Source: Dicaeum eximium (lineage: Eukaryota; Chordata; Aves; Passeriformes; Dicaeidae). Taken from it: a stretch of DNA of 64,000 nucleotides. The stretch covers positions 930,001 through 994,000 of the forward strand of contig VWZP01008548.1 in NCBI GenBank assembly GCA_013396995.1, in the 5' to 3' direction. Shown here piece after piece: positions 26,101-37,690 of this stretch (positions are counted from its first letter, which is position 1; the number at the start of each line of letters is the position of its first letter). Below the pieces are notes generated by a model that did not search any database, had not been told where the DNA came from, and saw only the letters and a program-made list of their open reading frames with translations. A program made the position numbers and the translations under genes.

Positions 26101-26379
26101 TAGGTCTTAAGATAAATCTAAAAACAATATTCAAATTAAGAAACTGTGGACTAAAATCAGTAATTCTTCCAGAATATGAGAATCTTGAACTCTGGAAAGA
26201 TGCTGGTTTTATATCATATTGCATTTTTCCAATGACTTCCTGCACACTTCTTATGATTCACAAGTTATTATTATTTCAGTTTCATTGTTTCTTACCATTT
26301 ATTTTCTTGCTAATTTTCTGCACTCTAGGTATTAAAAGTCTTTTTACAAGTAAAAAGCTATTGGCAAGGTGAAATCACA
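20110..26379. other. Unique AT-rich non-coding sequence
   Basis: About 6.3 kb. T16 lies at 21,031-21,046. At 22,000-22,270 the composition becomes richer in G and C and looks like a degraded dispersed element of unknown family. A tandem 11-bp duplication (TAGACTTCAAC twice) lies at 23,099-23,120. The minus frame at 24,728-25,129 (133 codons) and smaller frames have no recognisable domains and no sign of splice-site framing. Confidence 0.45.
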
Positions 26380-27343
26380 TACCTCTCCTTTTTCATTTTT
26401 ATCTACATATTTGTTTCATATTTGTGGTTCAGAGCTTATGGAATACCTCACCAGGTTTGTATGAGCATTTCAAGTTTTGTTTCTGCCTTGAATATACTAA
26501 TTTATGTTACTTTCATTCTTACTGACTGATCAGAGATTTCTGTCATATATCTTACCAGTCTTTTAGAGTATTTGGTTCTTCTGCCTTATTTATATTAGCT
26601 CCTTTATCAAAATTGTTATGTGTAGCTTAGTTTTCTCTTTTCCTGTTTCTATTTATTTATATGATTGAAGAACTTTCACTACTTGTTTTAATTTTCTTTC
26701 CAAGTTTCAACTCAACCAGGCTTTTGTCCATTCTTGTTTTATTTTCGCCCTTTTTGACCTCTGAGACAGAGCTCTCCTTGCTGATCAATACCTCTTTCTA
26801 TTCCTTTTAAGTTCTTTATTCACTCTTCATATCCTATGTGAGGTGTTTCTTCCTCCAGAGAAGTCTGTAGCTCTTTCCTGCTAAGACTTTTTTTTTTTTT
26901 GCTCTTGCTTGCAAACTTCAGATACTGTTTGCACTTTTGACTTAATTCCATGCTGCCATAGGTTCAAATCCTTGAATTGTCCGGTTCAGTAAACCCTAAT
27001 AACTAATTTCTTAGTTTTCTGAAGTTTGCTTTTCTAAAACCCCAGAATTCAGCCATATATTCATTTTTGTTTGTGTTGCAATTTAAAGTGAACTGAATCA
27101 GCTCATTATTACTCAGTATAAGGTAATTTTTTACAACCAGCCCCTGTATTTCTTCTCCCTTCTGCTTACTTAAAGTAACTCTAAAGTAGCACCAGCACCT
27201 TTGTTACTTCAGAAACGATGTTTTACATAAATTTTTCAACTGATGTATTCAAAAATATTTGAGACCTCCTGATAGCTAGGGGGGCATTTCTTTTCATATG
27301 GATTTCAGAAAATTAGTCTTCCACATCTATGTGTTTTCTTTTC
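26380..27343. other. Pyrimidine-rich strand-asymmetric tract, left part
   Basis: Nearly 1 kb in which the plus strand is dominated by T and C words (TTTCTTTCC, TCTTTTCCTG, CTCTTCATATCC) with few purine runs. It includes T13 at 26,888-26,900. It leads directly into the CTTT microsatellite. No gene or named repeat is recognised. It could be an old element whose sense strand is the purine-rich minus strand. Confidence 0.4.
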
Positions 27344-27354
27344 TTTTTTTTTTT

Positions 27355-27460
<106 letters not shown>

Positions 27461-27485
27461 GTCCTTTTGTCTTTCTTATTTTTAT

Positions 27486-27486
27486 N
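27486..27486. other. Ambiguous base (N) inside repeat: probable assembly join
   Basis: A single N separates two copies of the same arrangement: a CTTT run followed by CGTC-TTT-TGTCTTTCTTATTTTTA. The copies differ by a small substitution or indel. See the finding on false duplication. Confidence 0.85.
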
Positions 27487-27517
<31 letters not shown>

Positions 27518-27519
27518 TC
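27487..27519. repeat. (CTTT)n microsatellite, right block
   Basis: About eight CTTT units after the N, followed at 27,520 by GTCTTTCTGTCTTTCTTATT, almost the same unique word that follows the left block. Confidence 0.95.
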
Positions 27520-27549
27520 GTCTTTCTGTCTTTCTTATTTTTACAGAGA

Positions 27550-28250
27550 TAACTACTGCAATCCAATCCTGGATGTTGAGGACTAGAGGAAGATTCCATT
27601 ATTTTGTTTCCTAAGCACACCTCTCCAGAGAGACTTCTGCATTGAGGGATTCTGTTTCATAACTGTGGAGGAAAAAAAATACTAGTCAATAACTATGTTA
27701 GGTTTTTTTTTGTTTCTAACATTTTTTCCCTTTCTTTCTGTCCTGAAATGGAAATCTTTATTATTTTAATTTATTGTCCAACCTGATTGAATTATTAGTT
27801 AGTCATTTTAGTTGTTTGGGTTTGGTTTTAACATAGTCCTCAGAACTGCAATCCTTCCTCTGAAATGCTATGCCTTTCTTACATCCAAGCTTTGTTTTTT
27901 GTTTTTAAAATCCTAATGTTTTTATTGTCCTCCATTCATATATCTCTTTTTCATGTTTTCATGTATATCAGAATTTGTAAGACTTCACTGACTACTTCCT
28001 AGGTTAAAATTCCATGTTCATTAACGTTAGCATGAATCCTAAAATGTTGCCAGGCTATGTAAGCAAAATCTATTATTTGAGAGGAGTAACCTCTCTATGC
28101 TTTAGTATAAAAAATCCTGAAATGTTCCTGTTAGTATCAGTCCCTGTGGTTCATGTCAGTCCTCACAGATTTTACTGCATTTCCTCCCTTTCTTGAAGAA
28201 ATAGTGTAATTTCCTGAAACTCCATTTCCCATCAAGTCTTCTTTTTATAT
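27550..28250. other. Pyrimidine-rich non-coding sequence, right part
   Basis: Continues the T/C-rich bias with words such as TTTTTCCCTTTCTTTCTGTC at about 27,724. No gene is recognised. Confidence 0.4.
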
Positions 28251-29847
28251 CCTATGCATAATCAGTCTCAGTTCACATCAGTGAGAACTTGATGGTACCA
28301 TTTATTCTTCCAGTATGAAGGATTATATGTATCTTCTCCCTTACTACAAAAAGCAGCAATCTGGGTCTTGCATTATTTTTCAAAGGCAAGTCCAGATTGT
28401 GTGATTCTTTGCAAATTAGGCAGTCCAAAGGAATCAGAAAGGGAAGAATGAATGTTACTGTTAACATTTTAGTGATTTAATATTTCAGAGAAGTAATTTC
28501 AGAAACACCATTTTGATATTATGTTTAAATTGACTGATGAGGCCATGTCTGTCATTTTTGGATTTCAGGTTACAAATATATTTCATAAAAGCATAATGTC
28601 GTCTAAAATTACTAAACTAAAAATAGTCTCAGATTTTGAAGTACTGCAGCCCATGTAGACATGTCTATATTATCCTGAAGAAATTAACAAAATGATAAAA
28701 TGTTATGTTGTATAAATTTTTTACAAAGCCATATCTATGCTTCTAGCTCAGGACTGAGAGAGCTCTATAAATCTAATGGAACACAGAGTTCGGAATTAAA
28801 CATTGTCATTAGTTGGCCGTTTTACATAAAGTTGAGTAATGCACAAAACCTTCACAGTACTCCTAAAATCAATAATTTAGAGCTAAGTTGGAATTTAAAA
28901 TGTTCATGTTCCCTTGATATAAACACTCCTGTGGAATCAAATTTAGTTAAAATGTATAAGTCGTCAAGATATGCAAATGTAATCTGTGTATGTAAATGGA
29001 AAAGCAATGATCAGGATGATACAGATCTGCAGCATGGCTGCTTTTGCTTGAAACCTGTTTTAAAGTCCTATTAACTGTAACTACAGGAAGCTTCACTATA
29101 TCAAGTTTATTAAAAAGTCCACCATATTATCCAAACATGCCCTCCACATTTGAATATTTAGATATGTTCATGCTAGCTAATATTCTAATCATTAATGGGA
29201 ATGTACATAGCAAATGGAAAAAAAAACTCCACCAACTTTCTGCCTGAAAAAGTTTTAGTTGTTTGTTTATTAAAAACAATTTTCTCAAAAGAGAGTCATG
29301 TCTCAGGAAAATAATTCCACTGTTTTCATAGCTTTTTGATCAGATGTGGTAGATACTGGATTTGCTGATATTATGTTCAGATTTTGATTCTCTGAAAGAG
29401 TTACTGAGAATTCTGAGAATCTTATAAAACATTTTAATCAATTAGACAACAAAATTGATTGCACAGGATATTTTATAAGGTAAATTCTAAAAGTGTCCTG
29501 GATTATGTTAGATCCAACATAAATCAAACATTTATCAATCTATACAGATATTAACTCAGCCTTTAAAATCAGTACAAAAACCAATATGCCAAACCAAACA
29601 AGGTTTTGCTTCATTTTATCATTAGATTCACAACTGCCTATGCCCTACTGCCATACCCATTTAGAGGTATTTTTCTCATAGAAGCTTTAGTAGTCTTTTT
29701 AAAATATAGATTGTCTTCAATACCTTGTCCAGAAAGATCACATAAGTTAGCATATCCACATTTACCATGTATAGATCTAGAGAAATAAGACTTTGAACCT
29801 GCCTTCTGTCCCAAAGTGATATTTAAATGTTTACATACAGAAGAAAA

Positions 29848-29891
29848 AATCCAGTAAGAAAAAGTGAGGAATCCAATAAGAGAAAGTGAGG
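29848..29891. repeat. 22-bp tandem duplication
   Basis: The unit starting AATCCAGTAAGAAAAAGTGA (29,848-29,869) is repeated directly at 29,870-29,891 with two substitutions. Confidence 0.92.
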
Positions 29892-30227
29892 CATATCTGA
29901 ATTAGAAGTAGAATCCCACATGAATTAATCTAATGAGCAATCTTGAAAACTTTACAATGCGGTCTATATTCAAACACAGAAAAATATAACACATTATTCT
30001 GCTTTGCAGCTGAGGTAGTGGAACACTGAGAAATTAAAGGCTGAATCCACCACGGATTTTAGATGCTGTATTGTCTACTGATTTTTAGAACAGTCTGCTT
30101 AACCCCTGTCCACTCCATGAATCTTGATCAGGTAGATAAAATAAAGTGAAAGCTGAGCTGCTGAGACCTGCAGTAGGGAAAAAAGTTCTGGATATATTCA
30201 GAAGCAGAACTTAGATATTTGGGAAAT

Positions 30228-30328
30228 ACTTACTAGAGTTAACTTACTAGAGTTTCTAAGGATTTCTATTTTGAATTTATTTTTCGAATTTATTTTTATT
30301 ATTTCCAGGATGACTCTAGGATGACTCT
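30228..30328. repeat. Three adjacent short tandem duplications
   Basis: Within 101 bp: ACTTACTAGAGTT(A/T) twice with a 14-bp period (30,228-30,255), GAATTTATTTTT twice with a 13-bp period (30,273-30,297), and AGGATGACTCT twice with an 11-bp period (30,307-30,328). The units are unrelated to each other. Confidence 0.93.
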
Positions 30329-31979
30329 ATTTCTTTGTGGATTTGAACCTAATAAACTTTTCCAGGGTCAGAGAGGACATTTGTGGTAAAGCTAGGAATC
30401 TCTTGGGTCCAAGATCAATGCATTACCCACAATATTGCCTTCTCTCACTAGAAATCAGACTCAGATATTGTGTCCTGCAAGTTGCCTTAATTGCCACTAT
30501 TGCTTACTTAAACATTAGAGTGTGGGGAGCATTCTTATAATTGTATGCGACATCTGCAATTAATTTTGATGTTTGTTTGCAGGTCATTACATTGCGCAAG
30601 ATTTGCTGATCCTAAATATCTTCCCTATTTTCTGCTTAAAAAAAAAAATAGACCAGTCAAAATCCAGCCTTCATTATATATGCTTGAACAATGCTAGAAA
30701 CTTTACAATGTCATTAGTGTCTACCTGACACTACCCGCTAAATATTCCTGTATATTAACAAGCACCTTTCTTTCTGATCATGTCTTGGAATATTACCTGT
30801 TTCACTAGATTGAGTGAAACAAATCGATATACTTCTGATTTTACATCATCACGACTGGGGATAATCTTATAAGTGAAAATTAAGTCATGAACTCTAGAAA
30901 AACCTAATAATAAATTTTTCAATTTTATATTTGCTGCAGCTTTATTAAAAATATAGGCTTTTTAACTGATTAAGTTCAGAAGAACTGAAGCATTTCAGTT
31001 GGATTCAGTATTTTCTTTTCATTCAATTTCTTTTCTACAGATCCCTCCTACTCCCAATATGTTCAGAAATTGTATTACCAAGGCCTGCTTGATGTCAACT
31101 TTATTCACTTTACAGCAGCCTTGCAATATGAATGTCCATTTGTTCTGGCTATTTTTACTGAAAAAAATCTCCATACTTCTTCAAAAATTCATGCCTAGTA
31201 AACAGCAAATCAGGACTTTCTCACACTTACAAAATAATTGATAATGAAACATTCTGAGTAGGGAGGTTTTTTTAAGATACATTATTCAGGAAATACATTG
31301 TTTTTTCTTTATGTGATCTGCTAATGATGTAAGCAATGTAAATACATATGAATGGAATCAAATATTTTACTTTAACATGATAAAATAGGGGCTTTTGATC
31401 CTCAAATTATCAAACTTGATATGCCTATAGTACCTTTACTGATTCAATAAATAAGAAATTCAGGAACTGGGTGTTTCTATTAGTTTAAAACTAGTCTTTT
31501 ACAGTTTCAGATGTTTGGCCTCACTTACCAGTCCAGATCTTAAAGAGTGTGAAGCTTATTCAGAAGCTTGCTTTCCCTACCAGATTTCTTTCGCTCAGAA
31601 TTAAGCTTTTAGCTTGGAAATGGAAAAAAGTTCTTCATTTGTTAGTTAGTTATATGCATAGATCATTATGGGCTGGGGAAATCTCTTCATTGTCTCCAAA
31701 AAACTCTAAATGAATCCTACTACAGAGATTTTTGAAGACACAGTCCTAACTGTGTTTATTAATAGAAATCATGTGTCTTAATGAATTTTGTGAATGCTAT
31801 GACACCCCATTATCTGGAAATTTGTCACTGAGAGTCTAATCCAAAAGGATTTTAGAGAACTGCTAAACCATATCAAAATACAGGCCAGCAGTTTCGACAT
31901 GCACAATCTGCTATTTTTCCCATATACTCAGTTTTGTGTCCTGACAGGTCATTCCTTTGTGGATTAGTTAGCAACCTTT

Positions 31980-34090
31980 TGAGGAGGACATTTTGATGCA
32001 AATTAAGTGTATCTTTTACTTGAAACAAATAGAACTATTTATTTACTCATTCAATGGCAGATTCTGCACTAAGCCCAAATAGATCGGCAGCTTCTAGACA
32101 TTTCTTGTTTTATGACATCAGATGCAGCTGATCTTTTTACTGATCACTTAATGCAAATGGCATTCTGCCACAACTACTAAACCTAGATAAAGGCTTCTAA
32201 CTCTAGGATGCTTTGGGGATAAAATGAGGCTTTTAAAGCTCTAAGCAATTAGCTGAAATGTTTATAAAAGAAAGAAAAGTAAGTGTATTGAACTTTTTTT
32301 AACTGAAGTATTTACATTTTCTAACTGACAAAGCTCTTTAATACATTTGTGTGTGCGTGTGGGTGTACCAGCTGTTCTATATGTAAAGTAATACTAAGAG
32401 TTTTCTGTGGCTGTTAACCATTACAAAAACTCTTTATCGAAAGGAACTGTGCCTTATGGTATAAAGTCTGTCAGAAAGTTTGGCTTTTTTAATACATAGT
32501 GTAATTTTTCACACTATCTAACTTCAAGTACCTCATTTGCATGCCTAAATTAGAAAACAATCTCCTCTGGAGAATTCAGGTTTCTTAAGCTTACCCCTGA
32601 CCACTTGAGCCAGACACTTGATAGGAATGATCCATTAGCTGAAAACAGCTGTGAGAGGAGCTAAGTGGGTAGATGGGAGTGTCTCAGCTTTATGTAAATC
32701 TTAATATGCTACATTTATATATAGATAAATATATATATATATATATAGTATGCCATAATTGAAATATTTTTTGTTAATGTTTGCATGTAATCAAAGCACC
32801 ATAATAAGGAAAACTGTAATTGTGTACTATAACATGACAAAAAAAAAGAATGGGATCGAGAAAAATCCTATATAGGCTCTACTGACTTAAAGAACACAGA
32901 AAACAAATCCAGTGAGACCAGGAATTTGTGTAAGAGACCTTAAAGATTGAGTATACATTACCTGTATGTACAGGGTTTGAAATCCTCTTTAAAGAGTGCA
33001 ATCTATATTTTCATTGTCCATTTTCAATACAAAAAAATGCTACTGACAAGAAACAAACAAATACTAATTGAACAAATTAGTTACAGTATTTTCCTATTCC
33101 TTTGTGGAGGAAAACTTTTCGATTAACTGTTTCCAGGTGTGTGCTTTAGCGTTATTGCTTTGAGAATTTAACTGATAATAGCAACACAAAGTGTGTAGAT
33201 CGAGTGGCTGTATAATTTGTTATAGCAGTCAAGCTCTCCTAGGTGCTCAGAGGCACATCTCAATTGCAGTGTTATGTTGTTATGCCAAATGCTGTGTTCT
33301 TTTGACCTCCAGAATAACGTGTCTGGGTGTGCTATAAATATTAATAGCCCCTTTAGTTTCCCATGTAATTATTTGAATCCTGAATGGATACACAGTAAAG
33401 GACTGATGAAAATATTGGGGAACAATAAAGACATAGTACAAATGGTTTTAATCATAAAACAAATTCAGTTTATTCCAAACGGATAAATTATAATGTCAGA
33501 GCTATTAGCAATGGAGCCTCAGACATTCACCATTCTATATTACCTGCAAAAGTCCTGGATGCATCCAGAGTGTTTAGAAGGCTGATATAAAGGGATGATC
33601 AAAAGTAATTTGCTTTTATTTAAGTTAAAAGCCTCACTGACACAGCGAACAGTGAGATCTTTCTTTCCCCAGATTTCCCAGAGATGAGGGATAGCTGGGT
33701 ATACCATAGGGTTTGGCTTCTCCTGTGCTAAAGGGAAAAAGGAAAGAATGGCATCTTGCAATTCCCTGAGCTCCTACCTGAGGGCTGGTTCCCACACTGA
33801 TGAGCATTGTGGTTGTATGGCTTATTCTTCCACTTGGCTCTTGACCTCTTTACTCTAATGAAGTTAAAATCAGGAATCTTAATCCTCTGAAAAAAAATGG
33901 AAGACTGTGGCAACCAAAGAGTGACCTGGAAACTGCTGTCCTAGGAGGATGAAGATCTTATTTATCATTTGCTGCATGTAGTCAGTGATAAAATATGAAC
34001 TACCTATGCTGGGTTTTTATGCTGCTCTGAAACCACAGTTTTAATGTAATTACTCCTAATTCATCTGCATGCAAATAGCACAAGGATCTT
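31980..34090. promoter_or_regulatory. Candidate regulatory zone with octamer words (weak)
   Basis: POU-type octamers occur at 31,996 (ATGCAAAT), 32,151 (ATGCAAAT), 32,535 (ATTTGCAT) and 34,069 (ATGCAAAT). Around them are stretches with balanced composition and no repeats: 32,040-32,260, 32,510-32,700, 33,110-33,480 and 33,980-34,090. A (TA)n run at 32,716-32,747 lies in between. This texture fits conserved non-coding DNA, but conservation cannot be seen from one genome. Confidence 0.18.
32716..32747. repeat. (TA)n dinucleotide repeat
   Basis: TATATATAGATAAATATAT followed by an uninterrupted AT run to 32,747. Confidence 0.9.
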
Positions 34091-34453
34091 TTCCTTGCAA
34101 TTGCCTAAAAAAAGTTCCAATACTTGTCCAATTATTTGGGTTTTCCTTTTGGTTTAGATTTTATGTACAACTGTCAATACATATATTCTGTGGAGAATAA
34201 AGCTGTTTGGTAACATTTCTATATATTTTTTAATTTGTTTCCCTTTCAACTCCACACATTCATCAATTAACCATCAATTTAACCATAAAAAAAGATTGAG
34301 ATAAAAAGTGGGAATTTTTCCCATTTAATTGAACATATATAACACCTGCAGTCAGCTGAATATATAGTGAATTATTTTGAAAACACTTTCTTTGAATATC
34401 ATTTGAGAATGCCAGGCTAAAAGAGAAAAGGCTAAAATTTACCAGAGAACCTT
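34091..34453. other. Unique non-coding sequence
   Basis: AT-rich, with no gene. ATCAATTAACC / ATCAATTTAACC form a small direct repeat at about 34,262-34,284. Confidence 0.5.
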
Positions 34454-35202
34454 ATTCATAAAATCACAGAATTATTTTTATTAGAAGGGACTTTAAAGAT
34501 CACTAAGGTCTAATCCCCCTGCCTTGGGCAGGGACATCTTCCTCTAGACCAGTTTGCTCTAAGCCCCATCCAAACTGGACTTAAACATCTCCAGGGATGG
34601 GACATCCAATGTTTCCCTGAGAAATGTATTCCAGTGCCTCACTTCCCTCTGAGTAAAGAATTTCTTCCTCATATTTAATCTAAACCCACCCTCCTTCAAC
34701 TTACGGCCATTCTCACTTGCACTATCACTGCATGGCCTCGTCAAAAATCCCTCTCCAGTTCTCTTGTTGGCCCCTTTAGGTATGGGGAGGTTGGTAAAAG
34801 GTCTTGCTGGAGTCCTCCCCACAGTGAATAATTTCAATTCTCTAAGCATGTCTTCATGGGAGGGGTGTTCCAGCCCTCTGATCATTTTCATGACTCTCCT
34901 CTGGATTCACTCTGACAAGTCCATGTTCTTCTTACATTGGGGGTCCTAGACCTGGATGTGGTATTCCAGATGGGGTTTCACAAGAGAAGAATAGAAGAGT
35001 GGGATCACCTCCCTCACCCTGCTGGCCACGCTGCTCTTGGTGCAGCCCAGGACACAATTGTCTTTCTGTCTGTGAGTGCACATTGCCAGCTTCTGCTGAG
35101 CTTCTCATCAACAAACATCCCCAAGCCCTGTAGAGCTTCCCTCAGTGCATTTCCCCCCTGGCTTGTACTTGTGCTCGGGATTGTGCTGACCCAGGTTCAG
35201 GA
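34454..35202 (-). mobile_element. CR1 LINE, outer copy, 3' part (minus)
   Basis: The longest CR1 block on the minus strand. On the plus strand it starts at the element's 3' tail (TTCATAAAATCACAGAATTA, GGGACTTTAAAGATCAC). It passes through GGGCAGGGACATCTTCCTCT, TCTCCAGGGATGGGACATCC, TTCCAGTGCCTCACTTCCCT, GGGGTGTTCCAGCCCTCTGA, CTGGATTCACTCTGACAAGT, ATCACCTCCCTCACCCTGCT and GGTGCAGCCCAGGACACAAT, to CTGACCCAGGTTCAGGA. All blocks are in consensus order. The 110-codon minus frame at 34,559-34,891 is a surviving piece of the ORF2 C-terminus (it contains HPSHEDMLRELKLF and MRKKFFTQREVRHWNTF), but it lacks the rest of the RT. The homology stops abruptly at about 35,202 and resumes at about 35,495 after an inserted second CR1. 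Confidence 0.92.
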
Positions 35203-35494
35203 TCATCGTATCCTAGAACCCTAGAACACTGTGAGTTAAAAGGAACCCACAAGGATCATCAAAATCAAGCTCCTGACCCTGCATGGAGCAGCCCCAAGAA
35301 TCACACCTTGTGCCTGAGAGCATCATCCAAACTCTTCCTGAACTCTGTCAGGCTTAGTGCCATGATCCCTTTCCTGGGGAATCTCTTCCAGTGCCCAACC
35401 ACTAATATCCAATCTAAACCTCTCCCAACCTACCCTAAACAACTTCATGCTGTTCTTTCAGGTCCTGACATTTTAGACACCAGAGAGAAGAGAT
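35203..35494 (-). mobile_element. CR1 LINE, inner copy inserted into another CR1 (minus)
   Basis: Begins with a degenerate tail (CGTATCCTAGAACCCTAGAA) and continues AAGGATCATCAAAATCAAGC, TCCTGACCCTGCATGGAGCA, CCCAAGAATCACACCTTGTG, TGAACTCTGTCAGGCTTAGT, GGGGAATCTCTTCCAGTGCC and CACCAGAGAGAAGAGAT. This is the 3' end of a different CR1 subfamily from the host copy, in the same orientation, about 290 bp long. Its position exactly inside a continuous stretch of the outer copy shows that it inserted later. A short GATC shared at the two junctions could be target-site microhomology. Confidence 0.9.
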
Positions 35495-35613
35495 GATCCT
35501 GAACTTGGCCTTATTGAACTTCATGAGGTTCACATAGGTTCCCCTCTTAACCCTGTGAAGAGCCCTCTGGATAGCATTCCTTCCTTCCAGCATATCAACT
35601 GCACCACATCGCT
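35495..35613 (-). mobile_element. CR1 LINE, outer copy, continuation after the nested insertion (minus)
   Basis: GAACTTGGCCTTATTGAACT, TCATGAGGTTCACATAGGTT, CTCTGGATAGCATTCCTTCC and ATCAACTGCACCACATCGCT follow directly, in consensus order, from the block that ends at 35,202. The 5' truncation point of the outer insertion is near 35,613. Confidence 0.88.
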
Positions 35614-35633
35614 TCTTGTATTACTTATTTGTC

Positions 35634-35702
35634 AAACCAACCAACCAACCAAACAACCAGAAACAAAAAACAAAACAAAGAAAAAAAAACCCAACCCCAA
35701 AA
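35634..35702. repeat. (CCAA)n and A/C-rich low-complexity tract
   Basis: AACCAACCAACCAACCAAAC followed by A-rich sequence with isolated C and G up to CCCAACCCCAAAACTG. It immediately follows the CR1. Confidence 0.85.
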
Positions 35703-37199
35703 CTGTATAGAACACAGGAAAATATGTTATTAAACGTTGCAAAAATTCATTTCTTTCTCTGGAGTACCACCTGTATTATTGGGACCTATACATTAAAGCA
35801 CTGACAACAAATTTAGTTTGGTAATGGCTGAAACAAAGTTGACCCCTTTCTAGTATTTAGATCTATTGAAGCAATTTCCATGCTTCTATTGATGATACTA
35901 TAAGGTTAATATTGATTATAATTTACTGATTTAAGATGAAATTGATTAATTTATGCCTTATCATAAGAAAAAAGAGAGTTGATCTAATATCTTTTCCCTA
36001 GTAATTTTTTAAGTCATTTTTATCCTTACACTCTAGTTCTATATATGCAGTATGAAACCTGGTGTATTCTGTTACAATTACTTAAATGAATCACAGGAAT
36101 CTGGCTAGTCTCTCTGAGTTGTTTTTTGTCTAATTTTTCCTTTTACAATAAAAGCAAAAAGAAAGCCAGAAATCCTTTCAGAGTTGAATCACCATGACTC
36201 AGCTGTCGTTACTCCTTCCGCAGTGCATAATTTCCAAAAAATCTCAGAGAAGAGGAGGCCATGCCTCCTGCCAGAGATTGGTATGAACAGAAAAAGTGGA
36301 ATAGGTAATGTTAAAGTCATTGCAAACAGAACCTGATAACCTGAAAAGCCAGTTGCTATGCTGACAGCCACATTGCTCCTGATAAATAAAGGGGTCTTTG
36401 AAACTAACAACACCTCAAAGCCAAGTGGCATGAACTGGCTCATATTTACAGTGCCAAAGGGCTACACCCTGCCTCTCTTGAGGGCAGATTAATAATTGAG
36501 CAGAGTGCTCAGATTGGGAAAGTGTCCAGTATCTGAGCTCACCTCCTGCTTTTCTACCACTGCAGTGTAGATAGCATGCCTGAAGCCAGAGCCAAAACTG
36601 TAAGGAAAGACCAAAGTTCCATATCCTGGCTGGATATCTGTGCCAAGAATTTGAAAAAAAAAACCCTCAGAACTAACTGAAACAAGATGCAATCCAGACC
36701 ACTCAGGAATTATATGCTTTCCAGAAAGGGATAGATTTTATCAGTGTTGCTCACACAGAAGCTTTACCAGTGCATAAGTCTTGCTACAGTACAACGCATC
36801 GACTGGAATATAGGATCTTCCTTGCTCAGTGTTTTGTAGGCTATCATATATTCAGGTATCAAAATATGTGAAAATATATGTAAAATCCATGGAAACACTG
36901 GAAGATTTCTACACTTAGGAAGGATGAGGGAAATTTACAGGGACAGATGCTGGACACCACGGTTGCAATAGAAAAGCTAAATGTTTCTGAAGACCTGGTA
37001 TTGGCTTTTTTAAATGGGTGAATAAGTACCTGCACTGATTATCTCCAAAATCTTCACAATTTTCTGGATCTGATATATAATATAATATGTCTAATTTCTT
37101 TATTGGGAAGTCCATTAACATTTTTAATATTGCAATTTCCTATTGGAAATTTGAGTTGCAAATTTCTAATTGAGGAGACTTGTACTCTGAACAACCCTC
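35703..37199. other. Unique sequence; degenerate minus-strand open frame at 36,189-36,740
   Basis: No repeat is recognised. From about 36,740 down to 36,189 one minus-strand frame stays open apart from two stops near 36,489 and 36,464. It reads GTDIQPGYGTLVFPYSFGSG and, after the stops, a hydrophobic stretch. I cannot assign a family. It may be chance, or a very decayed coding fragment. Confidence 0.3.
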
Positions 37200-37690
37200 A
37201 CCATCAGATTTAATCTGTTGAATAATGAGGTTATTTACCCCTCTAATGCACTTCGCGGTGAGGTTGTACCAGCTATCTCCTTGTTTGGAGTGTCAGTTTG
37301 ACTTAGTAGTTAATCTTCATCTCTCTGAACAAGAGGGTTTTGTTTCATATTGCATTAGCTGATAGCCATGATGATATTGCAGATGACTGTAATGAGGTTC
37401 AGTGGTTGGACGTCATGAAGGTGCTATCATTAGAGTGAGATCTTACACCACATTTTCATTTGCAAGTCTCTGATTATATTTTTAAGACATATGTTTAAAA
37501 TCCTGTAGCACTTTGGGATTTGGTCAGCTTTCCTTATCTAAATTAATACCATCACAGACTTAATTAACACCAATATAAATATTCACAGCTGTTTGTATGA
37601 TAGATCTGAATGTAAAATGCTGTGTTTGCATAAGCTGTTACATTGCCACATAAAATTTATTGCTTTCTTAGGTGAATGCAGCTTTCATAA
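37200..37690. promoter_or_regulatory. Candidate conserved non-coding element (weak)
   Basis: A 490-bp stretch of repeat-free, balanced sequence without open frames. It contains TAATGAGG, TTAATTAACACC and TTTGCATAAGCTGTTAC, and two of the region's few CpG-bearing words (CTTCGCGGTG, GACGTCATG; the latter is a CRE-like TGACGTCA half). The look is that of an enhancer-like conserved element, which I cannot verify. Confidence 0.2.

Larger units (their letters stand above)
28251..31979. other. Unique AT-rich sequence with clustered short tandem duplications
   Basis: No recognised gene. The plus frame at 28,700-29,074 (124 codons) has no motif and is within chance length. Notable is a series of small tandem duplications at 29,848-29,891 and 30,228-30,328, listed separately. 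Confidence 0.5.
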
